From positions 568,940 through 632,939 of the forward strand of contig NMRA01000066.1 in NCBI GenBank assembly GCA_002633005.1: DNA of 64,000 bases, in the 5' to 3' direction. A program made the position numbers and the translations under genes. Of the stretch, positions 23,501 through 38,500 are shown in pieces. The stretch is from Phoronis australis. Taxonomy: Eukaryota > Phoronida > Phoronidae. Numbering within the stretch: position 1 is the stretch's first letter; every line of letters starts with the position of its first letter. The notes below the pieces were generated by a model. It had not been told where the DNA came from and did not search any database. It worked only from the letters and a program-made list of their open reading frames with translations.

Positions 23501-26500
23501 TAGACTGGTTCAAATTGACTAACAGGCTGAGACCAACGCCTGTATTAAGTGTCTATACCTCGGCTCCTTGATTTGACTTCGCTGAATTGATTTTTGTCGC
23601 CTTCGCTGTCGGCTTCTCCTGGATATCAGGTCTGGGTCTGGTCTAGTGTCTCGGTTGTGGTCTGATGTCGTGGTCTATGGTCTGTGGTCTATCTTGGTGT
23701 CATGGTCTGACTTTCCTTGATGGCCAATGCCTTAAGTACTATTCTAGCTGGCATCATATGATGGGCCCATCTCGTGACGGTTGCACGTGACACTTGCATA
23801 AGTATTAATTAATCTGAATGGAGCTTACTCAGCAAAATCAAATCAGCCGACTATTGAAACAATTCTTGCATAACACCTGTGATAAGTTCTACTACAGTCA
23901 AAGATATGATTGTAATGCACTTTTTAATTTTCGGAAACCTCAATTAAATGCAGAGGGCCTAGCCTCATTATATTACAATCAGTAAGCAACCCGAAATAAT
24001 GACCTTTCCATAAAGTGAATATATCTGCTTTAATTTGATATTGGTGCACGTTTTTGTTTTAAACCGCTCGGAGCCACTTCTCTTGAAAACACTACATGTG
24101 GTGTAATTGTAGTAGAGTACCTAGTGAAAAGAGCACTTTTAATGTTTTTCCATAAATTTTATAACAACGAGAAAAGGCAAGTAACACGAAAGCATTCAAA
24201 TTAGCACCGCCGTTAGATGAGGCACACAATGTCGCATCAAATGCTACGATGGAACAAGATTGTCGGATTGAACTAGAATTGCGTTTCGTTAAGCTATTTT
24301 TCGGTCTTGTGGCGACATCAAAAAATGTTCGCGAGTACCGCCATGCATGGAACTTTTTATAGATAGCAAAAAGCGGAGCGTAACCCAGAGCATAGGTGTT
24401 TGGGACATAAGTCAACCAATCCAGAGTGCTTGAAATGTCACGTGCAGGGGGTCGTCTGCTCGGTTAAGAAGGTAATTGATAGTGGACAGAAGCTAACTCT
24501 TTGCTCATATCAATGATAAACTGAGCTGCTGGCCGGTATTGCTTTGAATTACTGATATACCACAACCCCTTCTGAATATGACGTAACATGCTACCTTAAG
24601 CGTAAATGGGTCAATGACTACAAGCTGCGAACATGACATCACGTTGCGTTCACGTGGCGGTGCGGACTTCAGCTCCCGCTTTTGGTACAAACTCCAAAGC
24701 GACCTAATAAAAGTCAGTGTTTCAATCACTTACATTTTCAGGTTTTAGAACAGGTGGCGCAACATCCGACGACAACACAATAGAATTGGCCATTGTCGCC
24801 ATGGTTTCGGAAACTGTTACGGCCAACAATGACACTTACTATTTTGGTGTGTCCATCACTATCGACTCGACGGAGATCTGGTCGGGGCAGTTACCTGTGA
24901 CCATTGTGGAAAAAAATTTGCAACCTCTGGTATGCATTTGAAAAGTATATGTTTTCCAATCTTCGACGGCTTAGCTAAATTAAGAAGTCGTTTTCTTGCT
25001 TGTAGCATAAAGTGTCACACAGAAACGTTTTGATAACAGTAGAAATTAGCTAATGCAACCACGAGAGGATATAGCGAAACCGCAACGAAATAGAAAAATA
25101 TCGGGAAAAATGTAACCGAAAAGTCTTGTGTTATATTTTGAAGCTTTATTGCACAGCGAGAAGTTGACTCGGCAGGTTTCCACCGTCTGAATGTTAGGCA
25201 ATGTAATAGGAGCCATTCGTGCGATACTGCTTAGGTAAAGGGAGAACTGATTAACTGTACGCACATGTTGGCCCTACACAATGAGTGGTAATTTTTCATG
25301 CAGAAACACATCTTATACCGTGCAGGCTTTTGTCATGAGAAGAATTCATTTTCGCGTGTTTCAGGCCACCAGTCCTGTTTTCAACTTCGTCACAGCCATT
25401 GCCGAGGTCTCGAAAGGCACGTACACAGCGTTCTACCTCAACATCACTATCCCAGAACAGACGGCCCAGACCTACCGCGCCGAGTTCGCTATGCCTTACA
25501 ACTCGTCCATAATCATGACCATAATAGATATGAACATCGTACACGTCGGATACAATTACAAGTGTACAAACTTCTCAAAGCCAGTCCTTTCATCAGAGGT
25601 ACAGTAAATATCTAGTAATTCGAATAAACGTTCTTAAAAGAAGTTACTCTTCTCCATGCACACCTCATGTCTGAGGAAAAATTGATTGCATAATGCATCT
25701 GCAAACATTTCCTACAGCAGATAAATAACCTGGTTTTACAAAATGTAACTCGGGTTCCATCACATGTGTACAAGCATTGATTCGCACTCTTCCTGAAGCT
25801 GGTTAGAGGTTTTAATAATATCATGAGAGGAATTCGTAAATTTCCAGAGTGGCGTAGAGGGAGAAAATGATTACGGGGTTCTAGACCTGGGTACAGTATA
25901 CAACAGTGGTGTACGGTCTGACGCTGACAGTAACATCATTACCATACAAGTTGTGGCCAAAGTGATGGAAAATGCTTCAGTGACAGAAGGGGAGTCATAC
26001 TTTGCAACTTCAGCTGTTTACTTTGGCTCGGACATGATCTTCGTGGCGCAGAACAGCATAACAATTGTCAACTCGACAAATTCTTCCACGGTAAGGACAC
26101 TTCCTCCCTGATGCAACCAACATACGGGCTGTTCCTCGAATGTAATTATTTACTATAAAACATTATAGTTGATTGTTTCCAGAAATGCTCAAAGACTACT
26201 GAGGTTACTACCGTGTTGCATTTCATTCGATAGTTGGAAAGAAACAAGCAGTCCTGCTCGATCAAGGTGAAACTTTGTGTGGCTTCATTAGAAGGCCGAC
26301 TGCTAGGTTTGATATCGGTCCGTGACGGACATTTGAATGTTTGAAAATATGCATGTCTTTATTTCCAGGATCCAACGTTTGAGATGAAAAACAAGATGTT
26401 CACGAACTTCTTCTACGAAGACTCCTCTTTCCTCATCCATGTGGACATCGAGATCCCTCTCGGACACCAGTACACAACCTTTTCGGCTGATATCTACAGT

Positions 26501-29500
26501 GCCACGGATAACTCCTCGACGGAAATCTATACACAGCTGTGTCGAGTGGCTGTCATTAAGCAAGGCCGAAACATTTTGGTGCCAAAGATTACAACAACAA
26601 ACTCATCTACTTTGAGTATGACCGCATATCTTGTTATTTGGAAATATCAGCTTCAATTAGCCAATTGACTAATTGTTGATAAAAAAAAACTGACGTGAAT
26701 GTCACAGAGAAGATATTTTGGGGATATCATTTTTCTTGCTACCTGCTGATTGGCTAAAAAAATAGCTGATTTATCCACTGCGAACACGTCTCCTCCCCTG
26801 AACCATAAAAGGTCATTGGGGGACTTCCACTTGAGTGATAATAACTGGAGACCTCAGACTCCTATTGCGCCTGACTCCATAAGGATGTCGCAATAGGTAG
26901 CAAAGGGGAATGAATGCATTTGAGGTAGTGAAGATAGCTGTGTATAATGAATTGGGGCATAATTCCATGTTGGCGCATGTTCAAAGATAAAAATATGAGT
27001 CGCTGGAAACACGCGATTAATCATCATTGCTTTCTGAAATCATCTCTTCTGAAATATTTGAATTTCCCGTGGGGAACAAACCGAAGACAGAATGCAATAA
27101 CGCAATCTACGCTGATAAAAATGGAGTATAATTATTGTTTGTTACATGTATCAAGTCTTCTTGATATTGTAACCGTACTGTTCAGTAAGATTGTGGTTAA
27201 TGAAAACAAATTTGAACCTACTTTACATTCTGAACTTTTTCACGGCCAGATAACATTATCAAATCATTAAGCTTTTAACTTAGCTTGTTTCAAGCTGTGT
27301 CTCTTAAGCTCGGCAATTACTGTCGAAAGCGTTAGCATGCGCTCAAAGAGTAAGCGTTACGTATGGTTTGTTAACCGAATAATGAAAGCTTAGTACCAAA
27401 AGCTATGCTACGCACTAGGTTCATGTAGCTGGTTCCACCAAGAAATGTAGATACAATCGTGGGTGGCAACGAAGTACTCAAATAATATAAAACAGTGGCG
27501 GATCTAGGATATCACAAGGGGGGGGCCCAACATTTTGTCCGGCTGTAAGAATTTGCGCAAACTGAACCACGATTGTAGATGCACATAGCACCGAATGGGG
27601 GCAAACCCCCCTCCCGCCCAGGAAATTTTTCTGTTTTTACCTCTAAAAATCAAGCATTTTCCTTGATTCCTGAAGTATTATTCAAGAAAAAAGGCAAAAA
27701 AAAACGGAGAACGTGTCAAACAGGGAAAACTACAAGTATCAAAGACTCGACGCGTGCGTTACCACTACACCACCACGATTTAACTACTAATCTCATACTA
27801 AGAGACCTACTTGTTTATGGTCCACAGCGTTTGCGCGCGAAACCTACTTCTTTTTGTAATGCTTATTACACGTTTTATATTTTGTGCCATCGATTCTTAA
27901 CAAATTTGTCGTATTTAAATAGTCTTCAAATGCCAAAAAGACCAATTCCGTTTTTCGTGTTGGCAATAATGACGGGATTGCTTTGGAAATCGTCTTAAGA
28001 TAAGGTTTGGCTAAGAGAGTATTGCGAGTTTCTGACTGATTCACTGAGGCTTCGATTAAAATTCACATCTTACCAGCAGCTTCTGTTTTTTCATCGTCAC
28101 TCAAGTTCCATTTTCTTTAAAAAATGAAGTAAATTTTCTTCACTGCACAGTGGAGCAGACGACGGAAACGGAGTCGTAGTGGGCAGCGCCACTGCCGGTC
28201 GCCTGGGATATCGCGGGAGAGCCTATACTAAGCCATGATAGTTCCGTTACGAATGCGCCGTGTTCCGAATTTGACACTAAAACTGCACACATATAAATCT
28301 TATTTCATCCGTATAATTTTAATTACCGGGGTTAATTAACTAACTCAACATTTCCCTGCGCTCTTACTGTTTTATTTTTTTGCGGCAGCCAAGGGGGGGG
28401 GGGCGGGCCCCCTGGGCCCCCCTAAATCCGCCTATGTAAAAAGATGTGTTGATATGAAAAAATGACTTACAATTTGGTTTCCCAAAAATGTGCAGACAGA
28501 TGTTCAGAAACTTTGGTACTAGGTAATTGTTTTACAAGGAAATAATGGTGTAGTTCTAATTCCAAGAATCCCAGAGTTTTTTAGAAAGTGAAAAAGCATC
28601 TCAACTGATGTTAAATGCAGTGAACGAAGATTTTCAAGTTTTTGCACGAAGTAGAGACCTAGTTGTACAACTATAGCGCACACGACGAACAATCAGCCAA
28701 GCTGATGTACAAAGCGTGAGAACAACTAACAACGATATGTCTATGATTTTTATAATAACTGTTCAATTTGTACAGAAACTGAAGGGAAAGTTTCCGTTCT
28801 GTAAAACATCCAGCTCTTCTAAATGCAACATTTCTCGTATTTCTGAAATTAGAGTCCGTTGGTCATTTTCTATTTTTTCTGCGCTTATGTAAAGAAACTT
28901 TGGGATTCCTGGAATACAAAAACACCATTACTTCCAAGCAGAATTACTTTGGTATTTATATGCCGTAGTATTGTAGTGTACTGTATTCAACTCTTAATTA
29001 AAAGCTTTTCTTTTGTTTTTCTATTCTAGCTCCGCCATCTGAAAAATATACGGATCGTATCCTACTTGATATGTCCGGTATTAGCAACCTGGGTTTGAAC
29101 TACAATAGAAAGTCCGACAACATGTTGACCGTTGAGATTCTCGTCTCCACTGCTGGAGACTCGCTGGCCGTGTACAACAACACTGACTTCGGCACATACA
29201 CATCCATACAATACAAAGAAAATAAAATCTATGTGGCAGAGTACTCGATGACCTACAATGACATGATGTCTGACCTTGACGACTGGAGTGACGCGGTAAG
29301 TCAAAGATGTTTGTATGTCGGTATTTGGTTCATCCTGTGCTCATGTGATCATTAGAAACGTTCACAAGTATTAAGGTTCTCAAACTTTTTAGAGAGTGGC
29401 AATGTAGTCATTTTTGATTGTAGGGTTCGTGTTTTTTATTGGAATTCTCGTAATACGTGTGAACTCGAGCTTTTTGAAAAATTATTATATTTAGTAAAAG

Positions 29501-32500
29501 ATTAATACGAGACTGAATCTATACGGACAGTACTTCCGTGTGCATGACAATGATCCTTGCGGATAATACTTTTTGTTTCAACGGTTGTCAATTATAGTAT
29601 GAAAAGAGATATTTGGAGAAAAATATAGCCCTGTGTAAATCTTGTCAATAACGAAGGTATTTACTACGCCATTTTATGGAGTCCCGCCCAAACCCAGGTA
29701 ACGGCGAGTCTCTTTGAACCGGACGTCAGCTGGGACGGCTTCTGGAAGAGTATAAAATTTTGACTTTTGGTTAAAAATTAGTGTAAAGATAGCTTAACTT
29801 GCTTCTCGAAACCTGACGAAGTTTAAAAAGGGAAAATATGTCTACAGCAACCGAAATCCATGGCCTGCTCAACTGCTCAGGGGGCTAAAAGCCAAGTCAA
29901 AGAAAAAAAAAATTAGGCTATAGACTTTACGGTAAACAGACCCCTGGTCACCGTGGACATCTTCTCCCGGTTTAATCAAGTTTTAAAACTCAATTGGGAC
30001 ACTTGAAAAAATCCTTTGCTTTCTACAAAGCATTTTGAACCTTGTTTTGGCGCTTCTGAAGTAAATGTTTAGAGTGTTAAAGCACGTTCGTTCGTGCTAA
30101 TAAACAAACTTGGACGAACCCGAAAACTTAATTTCCACAGGTTGAAGAGCCTGAGGTCTCGCTGGTTGACTGTGACTTTGTAGCAGTACCTGGTCAAGCT
30201 GTCATGTACACTATAGACGCCATTGTGCCGCCCACCACCACATCTACGTGGAACTTCCTAGCGACAGTCGGAAGCGAGGATCTCTCAGTTTGTCTTGTAG
30301 AAAGGGTGTCTCAAGGTCCCAACATCGCGCCATGTCTTTCTGAGAAGGCCATAACTGAATACACATCCGTTGAAAACGATGGCCAGAACGACATGGCATC
30401 CCTGAAAATTAGGGGTCTCACAAATATTGGTGAGTTATCGGCAGTTAAAATTGCAACTGTATGTCATTTCAACTTGTTTACATCACCAAACTTAGGAGAA
30501 TTTGGAATACACCAACAATGAATACAACTGTCTTACCTAAATCACCTTTTATCTGTGGAGTATAGCCTCTGTATATCTAGGTACTCGCTGACTTACTTGT
30601 CTACCAGTCTCCTCTTCTTATTTACCCATAGGCGGATTTAGGGGGGGGGAGGCGCATCTATCGTGCTTTGAGCAAATGTTTACAGACAAAATGTTGTCCG
30701 CCCTTGTGATATCCTAGATCCGCCACTGTTATCCGCCTACTTATTTCCGTTCTAACTTCTCGGCCTAGCTGCTCATCTACGTTCATCTATCTACGTATTT
30801 ACCGGCACATTTTCATCCCTACAAATGTTCCGTACATGCACGTTAACCTACCTTCCAATTACTCACTTACCAATGTTCTCACCTAGCTATACCAACCTCT
30901 ACACCAATATATCTACCTACCAACGTGTGTGTACACGTACCCATTTATCCGCTTTTTACCTGTCAACCCAACTGTCTACAGACCCACTTTCCTAACTGCA
31001 TGCCTTTGTTTACCCGTATTTATAGTATCTCTTTTTATTTCTTCATCACTCCTTTCTTTCAAGGTTTGGATAGGCTGAATGCCACTAACAAGGCGGATAA
31101 CCGCTTCAGAACCCGTGTCGTTATTGGAACCAATCCACAAACTAACATCTCGGCGTACCCACAAGTCAACGCCTCTCTCTCCATTGAGGCTGGCTCTGAC
31201 AAGCTGCTGGTGGCTAATTTGGGTATAACCTTCAATTCCTCCCTGCAACTGCCTGCTCAGGTATACAATTGGTTGAAGCATCTGTTAATTTTCACTAAAT
31301 ACCAAAAGTTCTCCGCGCTATACCCTGTAGAGACTAATCCCGTGAATGCCATTAATCGCGACTACGCGATAACGTTTTCTTTAGCTTCTCGATTTTTTCA
31401 ATGGGCAACTTGTCCACTGTACTCAAAGAATTATCATTTTGGGTTGCTGAATGAGAAAAAAATTATTAATGTGCATAATATTGTTTATATGTGATAACAT
31501 TAAACAGTTTTACACGAAAATGTGCCCGATACGCAGTGAGTACGTACGGTATTCAGCTTCATTTTGACCTTGTAAGATTCGATGCCTTATAAGACATTTG
31601 AATCTGAAAGACCGAAAAGTACTAACTTGGCGTCTGTACAGATCTATATATGTATCTTGCAAAAAAATGATCGTGCCAACACTGATGTATATTTATGATC
31701 GAATGTGAACTCAAGAAACATTTTCCTTATTTTACTTATCAAAGTTGACATCAAAAACATGCAAGCTGCGGAGTTGAAGCATGCTATTTAGTGTTTTGAT
31801 TTCGAGATAAATGATTGAAGAATTATTGCAATTCAGCATTTATGTTCGCTCTTGTTTACAGTCTTCAGTGCCCGTCGTGAATTTCTATCACGCCAACGAG
31901 ACATCAATTGTAAAGGGAGCCGCTGGCGTCTACGTTCTCGAAATCTACAGCGTGCCATCCACCTTCAGCCTCTATAAAGTCAAAGCTTACGCACCTGTCA
32001 ACGACACCGATTATGGCAAGTTGAAGATACACGACATCCGGGTCATATCAAGAGGCTTCAACTGCCCCTGCGTTAACGACACGCTGTATACACGCACCTA
32101 CACCGACACGCAGTCAGCTAACGGGACGCTGTACGACACGGCAGAAATGGAGTTTAGAATCGCCAATGTGGGCACCAATGTTTCCGATGTCGTCAATAAG
32201 GACAACGTGGTGAGAATTAATGCCTGGGGTCCTCCCACATATTGGACATACCATACGTCGGAGGTTCTAAAGTCGTGAGTGCCCTAAAGTCGTGAACGAT
32301 CTTATTTCCGCTTCTGAGCGGTCCCGCGACATCTAGCGTTGAAGTTTTCAGCGTTCGAAACTAAACATTGTTCACATTTGCTATAACACGCGCTCCACGG
32401 GGGGGAGTTTCGGGGGGCGAAGCGTGCAAAAAGGTCCGCCTTAGAGAAACAAATCTCCGAAAAAAAGTAGAAAACACGACAAAAGTCCACTAAAAAAGCA

Positions 32501-35500
32501 AGAACTACCATAATTTGGCGAATGCACAATTCATAGCTCTGAACGTACCCCATGAATCTTAGTAAAAGGTCCATATTCGCAAAAATTCGAGCCCCCATTT
32601 TTTAGGCTGGGTGCGCGCATGTTCCGGCGAGTACGTCATCTGCTCGCTAATCGGAAACTAACTTGTTCATTGAAAAAGAGAAGCGCCTGTGGGAAATCCT
32701 AAAAAATATCGGAGTTGAGAATCTGTTTTGTACGATTTACTGACATACGGCGATGGGTAGGCGGTTCAGTGTGGTCACTTTTTAACAAATGATGCCAAGG
32801 GTCTATCCTCTCTTGTAGTAACATATAAAGCTGCTATAAATCATTAGAAACAAATTTTTCATTAAGACTACTTACCGCTCTATAAAATTGCCCTCAACAT
32901 GTGTTCTTCACATGCGATGTGATTTGTGGCTCTGCAAAAACTAACAGCTCGTTATTCTTTATAACTAAACTGGGTGCATAAAATGGCACACTGTGACAAG
33001 CCAAGCTGTTGAGCCGGGAGTGCGTTCAGTAACGCTAGGATCTACGCTAGGACCTACCTAAAAGCTAGCCAAAATCACGTGTTCTCATTTAAAATACACG
33101 GCCATATCCCACGTAATCTCACGAAGTCTTGTTTTTTGGCGAGGTCCTAGCGTTACTGAACGGGAGGCTGGTTTCAAACAAAACGAATTGCTAATTCTAT
33201 CCCAGCCCAGACATGACACCTATTTTGACTTAGGTACAATTTGAGATCAATTTTATAACATCAAATATGCTTCAAGGCGGCTATAAAATTTTCATGTAAA
33301 ATGCTTGAAGGGATACATTTTACTGACTTCGACTTGGCAGGGTTGAGTTTGTTACGTTCAGAAAGACAATGTTGGAAAAAAATTCTAAGTTATCATCGAG
33401 ATCCGATCATACAAGTGTAATTTCACTCACCACAATCGTACTTCAGATTTTAGGCATTTTGCTTTTGTTTTCTTTTACCTCAGCTGCCATATTAGCAACG
33501 TGGTGTTTTATTTATAATCAAGCAAGCAGGTATTGCTTACTAATAATAATGTCATCCAAGATACTGTTACATAAAAGTAATTCATGGAATAACTAAAAAA
33601 TTTAATCTAGTACTTCAACCATTTTTGGAAAGTAACTAAATTTCACATACCAAAACTAAAAGCCTCCGAGATCATACCCATAACTGCTAATTACTGTTCT
33701 AATTTTCATAAATTACTTCTAAACTATGATGCGCTATTAATTGCATGGCTAATCCTTTATGCCGTAATTGTGAAGTGTGAGCGAAACACTAAATTTCCGA
33801 ACCAGACCCCTGTGTTAGTTTTTATTCCTCCCATCTGCTTGATGTCACTTGATACAGTCTTTCTCCTGTACAGGTGGTTACAGATGCTTGCTTTTTAGCT
33901 TTACTACTTGAATTTTGTAAATAGCTATTGGTGCACTCATTAGTAAAAGTCATTAACTTGTCATAAAGTCAGATAAGTGCTCCAAGCTATTTTTTCGTGT
34001 AACTATTTCAGCTGACCATGGAGATTGTTGTTGGCGCCCCTGATGGCTCGACGGCGAACATTGGAGACTATCTTTTTGTAGCTGCAGCGGTTCAAATTAA
34101 CAACCAAAACGTTTACGTAGGGTCCGTGAGAGAAGTGCTGACTAACGTAATACAGGTAGGACACATTACTATCATCCGTGTGTGCCGATTTGAATAAAAT
34201 TATTCAACCCGCGTAGGAACTCACTTGGAAAACTAAATATCACGTTATCAACAAAACATTTTTAAAACTAACTGTTTTTGAGGGGAGCATAATACATGTA
34301 CATGTTCATTATAATAATGTTGTTTACCTCTGTCTTATCTGTTTAAGAATCCCGCATCGTCTTCCGTGAACGTCTACACGACGGGTAATAGTAGCACGTG
34401 CGGAGTTGGCGAAGTCAAGTCGTACTTCATCGACATCACTTTGTCAGAGGGTACAGACAAGCTGAACTTGACCTTCAATCTCAGTCCTTATGCAAACGGC
34501 CCGAGCCTCATTCTCAAAGAACTCGTTTATGTAACTATTGGTGTTAACATTGCGGCAGATCCTGTGTTTGTAACGGAAGATTACACAACGTATACCGACC
34601 AGGCTACCGGGTTCGTGTCTTCATCACGAGTTGGTGGAAATGTCGACATCGGTTTAGTCACCAACACGGGTAAGTCATTGGTCTTTTTGTAAACAGCATT
34701 GTAAGAAATTGTCTTCTTCGCTGTAGACAAAACACGTCCAAAAGGGAGGATATCCAATAAGAACTGTAAGCAGTCTCCAAGGCAAAATACACGGATCCCC
34801 GAAGTGACATCATTTGGATGAAAAAGTACCTTGTATCTCTTTCTCCCGAGTTATTTTAATTCATGGGAACGCGTTGCGTAGCTCCTGGGAACGAGATACC
34901 TACTCGGTCCTGCAGTTTAGTAACTTGTTCCCACTAGATGTGTTTTCTTTGATGTCATTTCGAGCGTTCCGTAAAATATAACTTGTGTGAACGAGATACG
35001 TAACTCGTGCAGGGTAAGAAGATACCAACTCGTTCCTGCAACTTAGTACATGTATCTCGTTCCCACGAGGTGTATTTTCTTTTATCCCATATCGGGGGCT
35101 CCGTTAAAACATTTGTTTGAGCAAAATCAATTTCAAGCCCTTAATAAAAGTTTGGAAAGTTTTATTATCTCACACGAAAACTTAGACATTCAACGCTGTG
35201 ATGTTCGTACATCTGCAAATTTTCTCAAAGAACACTATAAATATTTCAACTCCTTTCACTAAGAATTTATTATAAGTTCTCTCCGCGTGAAATATCTGGA
35301 TCAACGGACTGAGTCAAACTGCCTCTTAGATAACGTGCTAGGTGTTGATGTGTTCCAGTAAAGTTAAATTCACAAAACTTATATAATATAACTTATTATA
35401 ACCACTTAATTTGTGAGACTGGAGTTGGAAATACCTTGGGCGTGTTTTAAAGAACATCGTAGGCGCTTTGTCAATTAACTTGCGGACAAAATTAGAAGGC

Positions 35501-38500
35501 GAAACTGGGCAAAATTCTTCAATGTCCACAGGGTCGTGATTGGTTGATGGGCACATCTGTGTGATCTCTTCGTTAGGAAAAACTTATGTTTTCATACTTT
35601 TCGTTCAATTCCACCAAATTTTAGGAACCACCAGACGATACACGTTCCAGCCTCACAAAAAAGAAGATGACATCGTCCAGCTAAAAATGACAGTGATGTG
35701 TGACGACAATCCATACCATTTCTCTGACACCAACATTCCGTGGACACTGACAGTGGCGGGCTCTAACGACACCTCCACAACCAATTGGGAAGTCAAACTT
35801 GTAGCCACAGGCAACGAAAAGGCGGATCTCTACAAACTTTCGTGGTTCGAAAAGGATGACCGAACTAGAAGTGAAATTGGGCCCGAGTACGTATGTTGTG
35901 AACTTTTTTAGGTGAAGATGATCAAACGATACATTGAAGTGGTGATTTGCAGGGGCGGATCCCGGGTTTTTAGTTAGGGGGGGACAGGGCAAAATATTAG
36001 CCTGGATTTTACCCGTCAGACGTTGGCACCTCCGAACTGCCAAATGCAATCTGGGAGAATTTTAGGGGGCCATTGCAACCTTGGCCCCCTCTAAATCCGC
36101 CCCTGCTTTGTGTAATACGCACAGCAGGTAACACCAGCATTCCAAAATGTTCTACTGTAGATAAGTGACTATTGTTGGGTGAAAACTATCCATGACTAAT
36201 CCCTAGCGAACAGATAGTTAATGCTTCATGAAATAAAGGAATATGACAGCTAGAATTAGTTTTGTCTTGTTTGTATTGGCTTATAAATCAAGAAAAAAGA
36301 AAACAAGAGTGTGTGACTTTAGGTATTGACACATTCAAAATTTGTTAGGATAAGTGGTGGTGCTAATATTTCCAAGACCATCTGTCATGCAGGTTCACAT
36401 CTTCAATAAACTGTGCCACTATTGCCAGTGTCTTACAGGGCTAGGACGTGAACATGCATTTAATGGATTTTACTTTTGTTTTAGCGACCAGATGAGGTAC
36501 TGTACGCATTTCAACCACACAAACACGTCTAGTGCGCATGCGTTCAATGTTGCCCTACACGTGATGTTGCCTACACACTCTCGTTATGAGCCGTCAACAT
36601 TGGTGTTTAACGGAACTGAACCACAGGTGGATGATCAGTCCGGAACAAGAGGAGTCGTCTTCAAGGTAAAGTGATACTCTTTATTGGATGCCACGTGACA
36701 GAAAATATGTACCGTAATCGCGTGGAACGCGAAATTTTACAGAACAACGTTTCTGTGACATTTTAAGTGCACGGAAAAAAACTTTTCGATGAAAACAAAA
36801 ACGTGGCAAAGGACCATATGCTTATTGTGATAACCCTGACCACTGCGTAAAATACTGATGTTCAAAGACACTTTCAAGTTACAGTTGATAAATGTGAGAA
36901 GGTGAAGCATCGCCTCTGTGCCGACATATTTTTGGATTATTTTGAGTAAGGCGTACACCAAATACTTTTAATTTTTGAATACTTATGAATATTAGCCAAT
37001 GACTTTTGAAAGGTTCATTACGAAACTTTTAATGTATCATAAATGGAGTTAAGCAAAAAAGCGTTAGAGTGCATTATATAATTGGTTGAATGTTTCTGAG
37101 AGATGTGGCATTAAATAACTTCTTCTAAATACCTCTTGTAATGTCACTTCCTTCCTTTGCATGTAGTACGCTCACATGCGTTTCTCCGATAACTTGACCG
37201 TCTGCTTCAACTTCACCATTGATCCAAACCGCGCCATTGCTGTCGGATCTTTGAATGTGACGGAAGTCGTGACGTCGTATCTCACCTACTTCGAAGTGGA
37301 CAGGAATCAAAACGATTCATCGGGAATTGTCGGCAAGGGAGCAACCATCCCACACTTAACAGTCCCGGAGAATCTCGCCCTCGAGTATTACGTCGCAGGT
37401 ATGACTGGTATCTAAGCTTTAAACACATTCTCATATTTCTAGGAACATTCTGTAAATAAGTCTTCACGTTGGTTTTGCCTCTTTGCTAGCAATAAGACAA
37501 TACGAGAAACGTGGGTATGTCAAGAACTGCGGTTGCTGGAAAAGGTCCTCGTATTGCGTATTTCCTCAGCCTCCATCCATAAAGACAGTAAGAGTTTCGA
37601 CAGAGATAACAAGTCAATCGAAAATGATAGATCTATAACGTACTAACATAGTGATAGCTAGTCTGTTGTTGGGGGTAGCAAAGGTTTCACCTGAGATACT
37701 AAGTAGAGATCTAATATTACATGTATGAGCTAGGCCTGCTAAGCCCGTCGCTAGAGTCAATGAGACTACTCTTTTTCAGAATGCTTCGATGAGATTGGTA
37801 TTCGTTCGGGGGCACTGCAAAGTTGCCAGGCTTTCGCCTCGATAGCCTTGAGCCCGAGTTCTTTGCTAAGCGATTTGAGTTTGGACAGCGTGTCTTCCGC
37901 TTGGAAGACGCCAATCCGTCATCCACCGTATTTTAAGAATGACTTCATCGAAGTAAGTACTCATATGAACAAGGCGGAAAGAAATTTTTTCTTGAAGTAT
38001 CGCTAGCGAGTATTCGACTGTGTTATTTCCAGCGCTGTTGAAAATGATTTTCATTAACTTTTCTGCCACGAAGAACGTCACATGCGCTCTTCTTTCAAAA
38101 GCAGAAAGATTTTCATCGTATGGATTTTTCAATGTATAAGACCCGGAGACTGTTGCCACGTTTACCCAGTGTTGAAGTTCCTTGAAGTCTCATACGGTTC
38201 ACATATTAAGCAATACGTAACAAATATGACTCGCATTTTAACGCACTATGTTTGAGAGTTGCTTACCGAACATTTTATTTTGGTCCCACTCTTTGAAATG
38301 TCCTAATCAAAGACTGCGTTCCCGTGTGGACGCAAGAATTTTGCGAGCAGTAAAACTAGAGTGATCACGTGCTCCGCTTGTTATGCCAGACGAAATTTCA
38401 CGCCGTCTTGCGTGATCTTTCACGAGTTTCTTGGGTCAGCGGAACGCAGGTCAGAGTTGACAGGAAACCTTTCTCACTGCTCTTGGATTGCGAGTGGTCA

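Noticed and set aside
27579-27998. 139-codon + strand ORF
   Set aside because: It lies wholly inside the 944-bp non-autonomous transposon, has no transposase or other motif, and its composition is irregular (long K runs); a chance frame.
30925-31494. 189-codon + strand ORF, the longest by codon count in the middle of the window
   Set aside because: Only 31064-31260 is exon (gene A exon 15). The rest is the pyrimidine-rich tract upstream and intron sequence downstream that happens to stay open.
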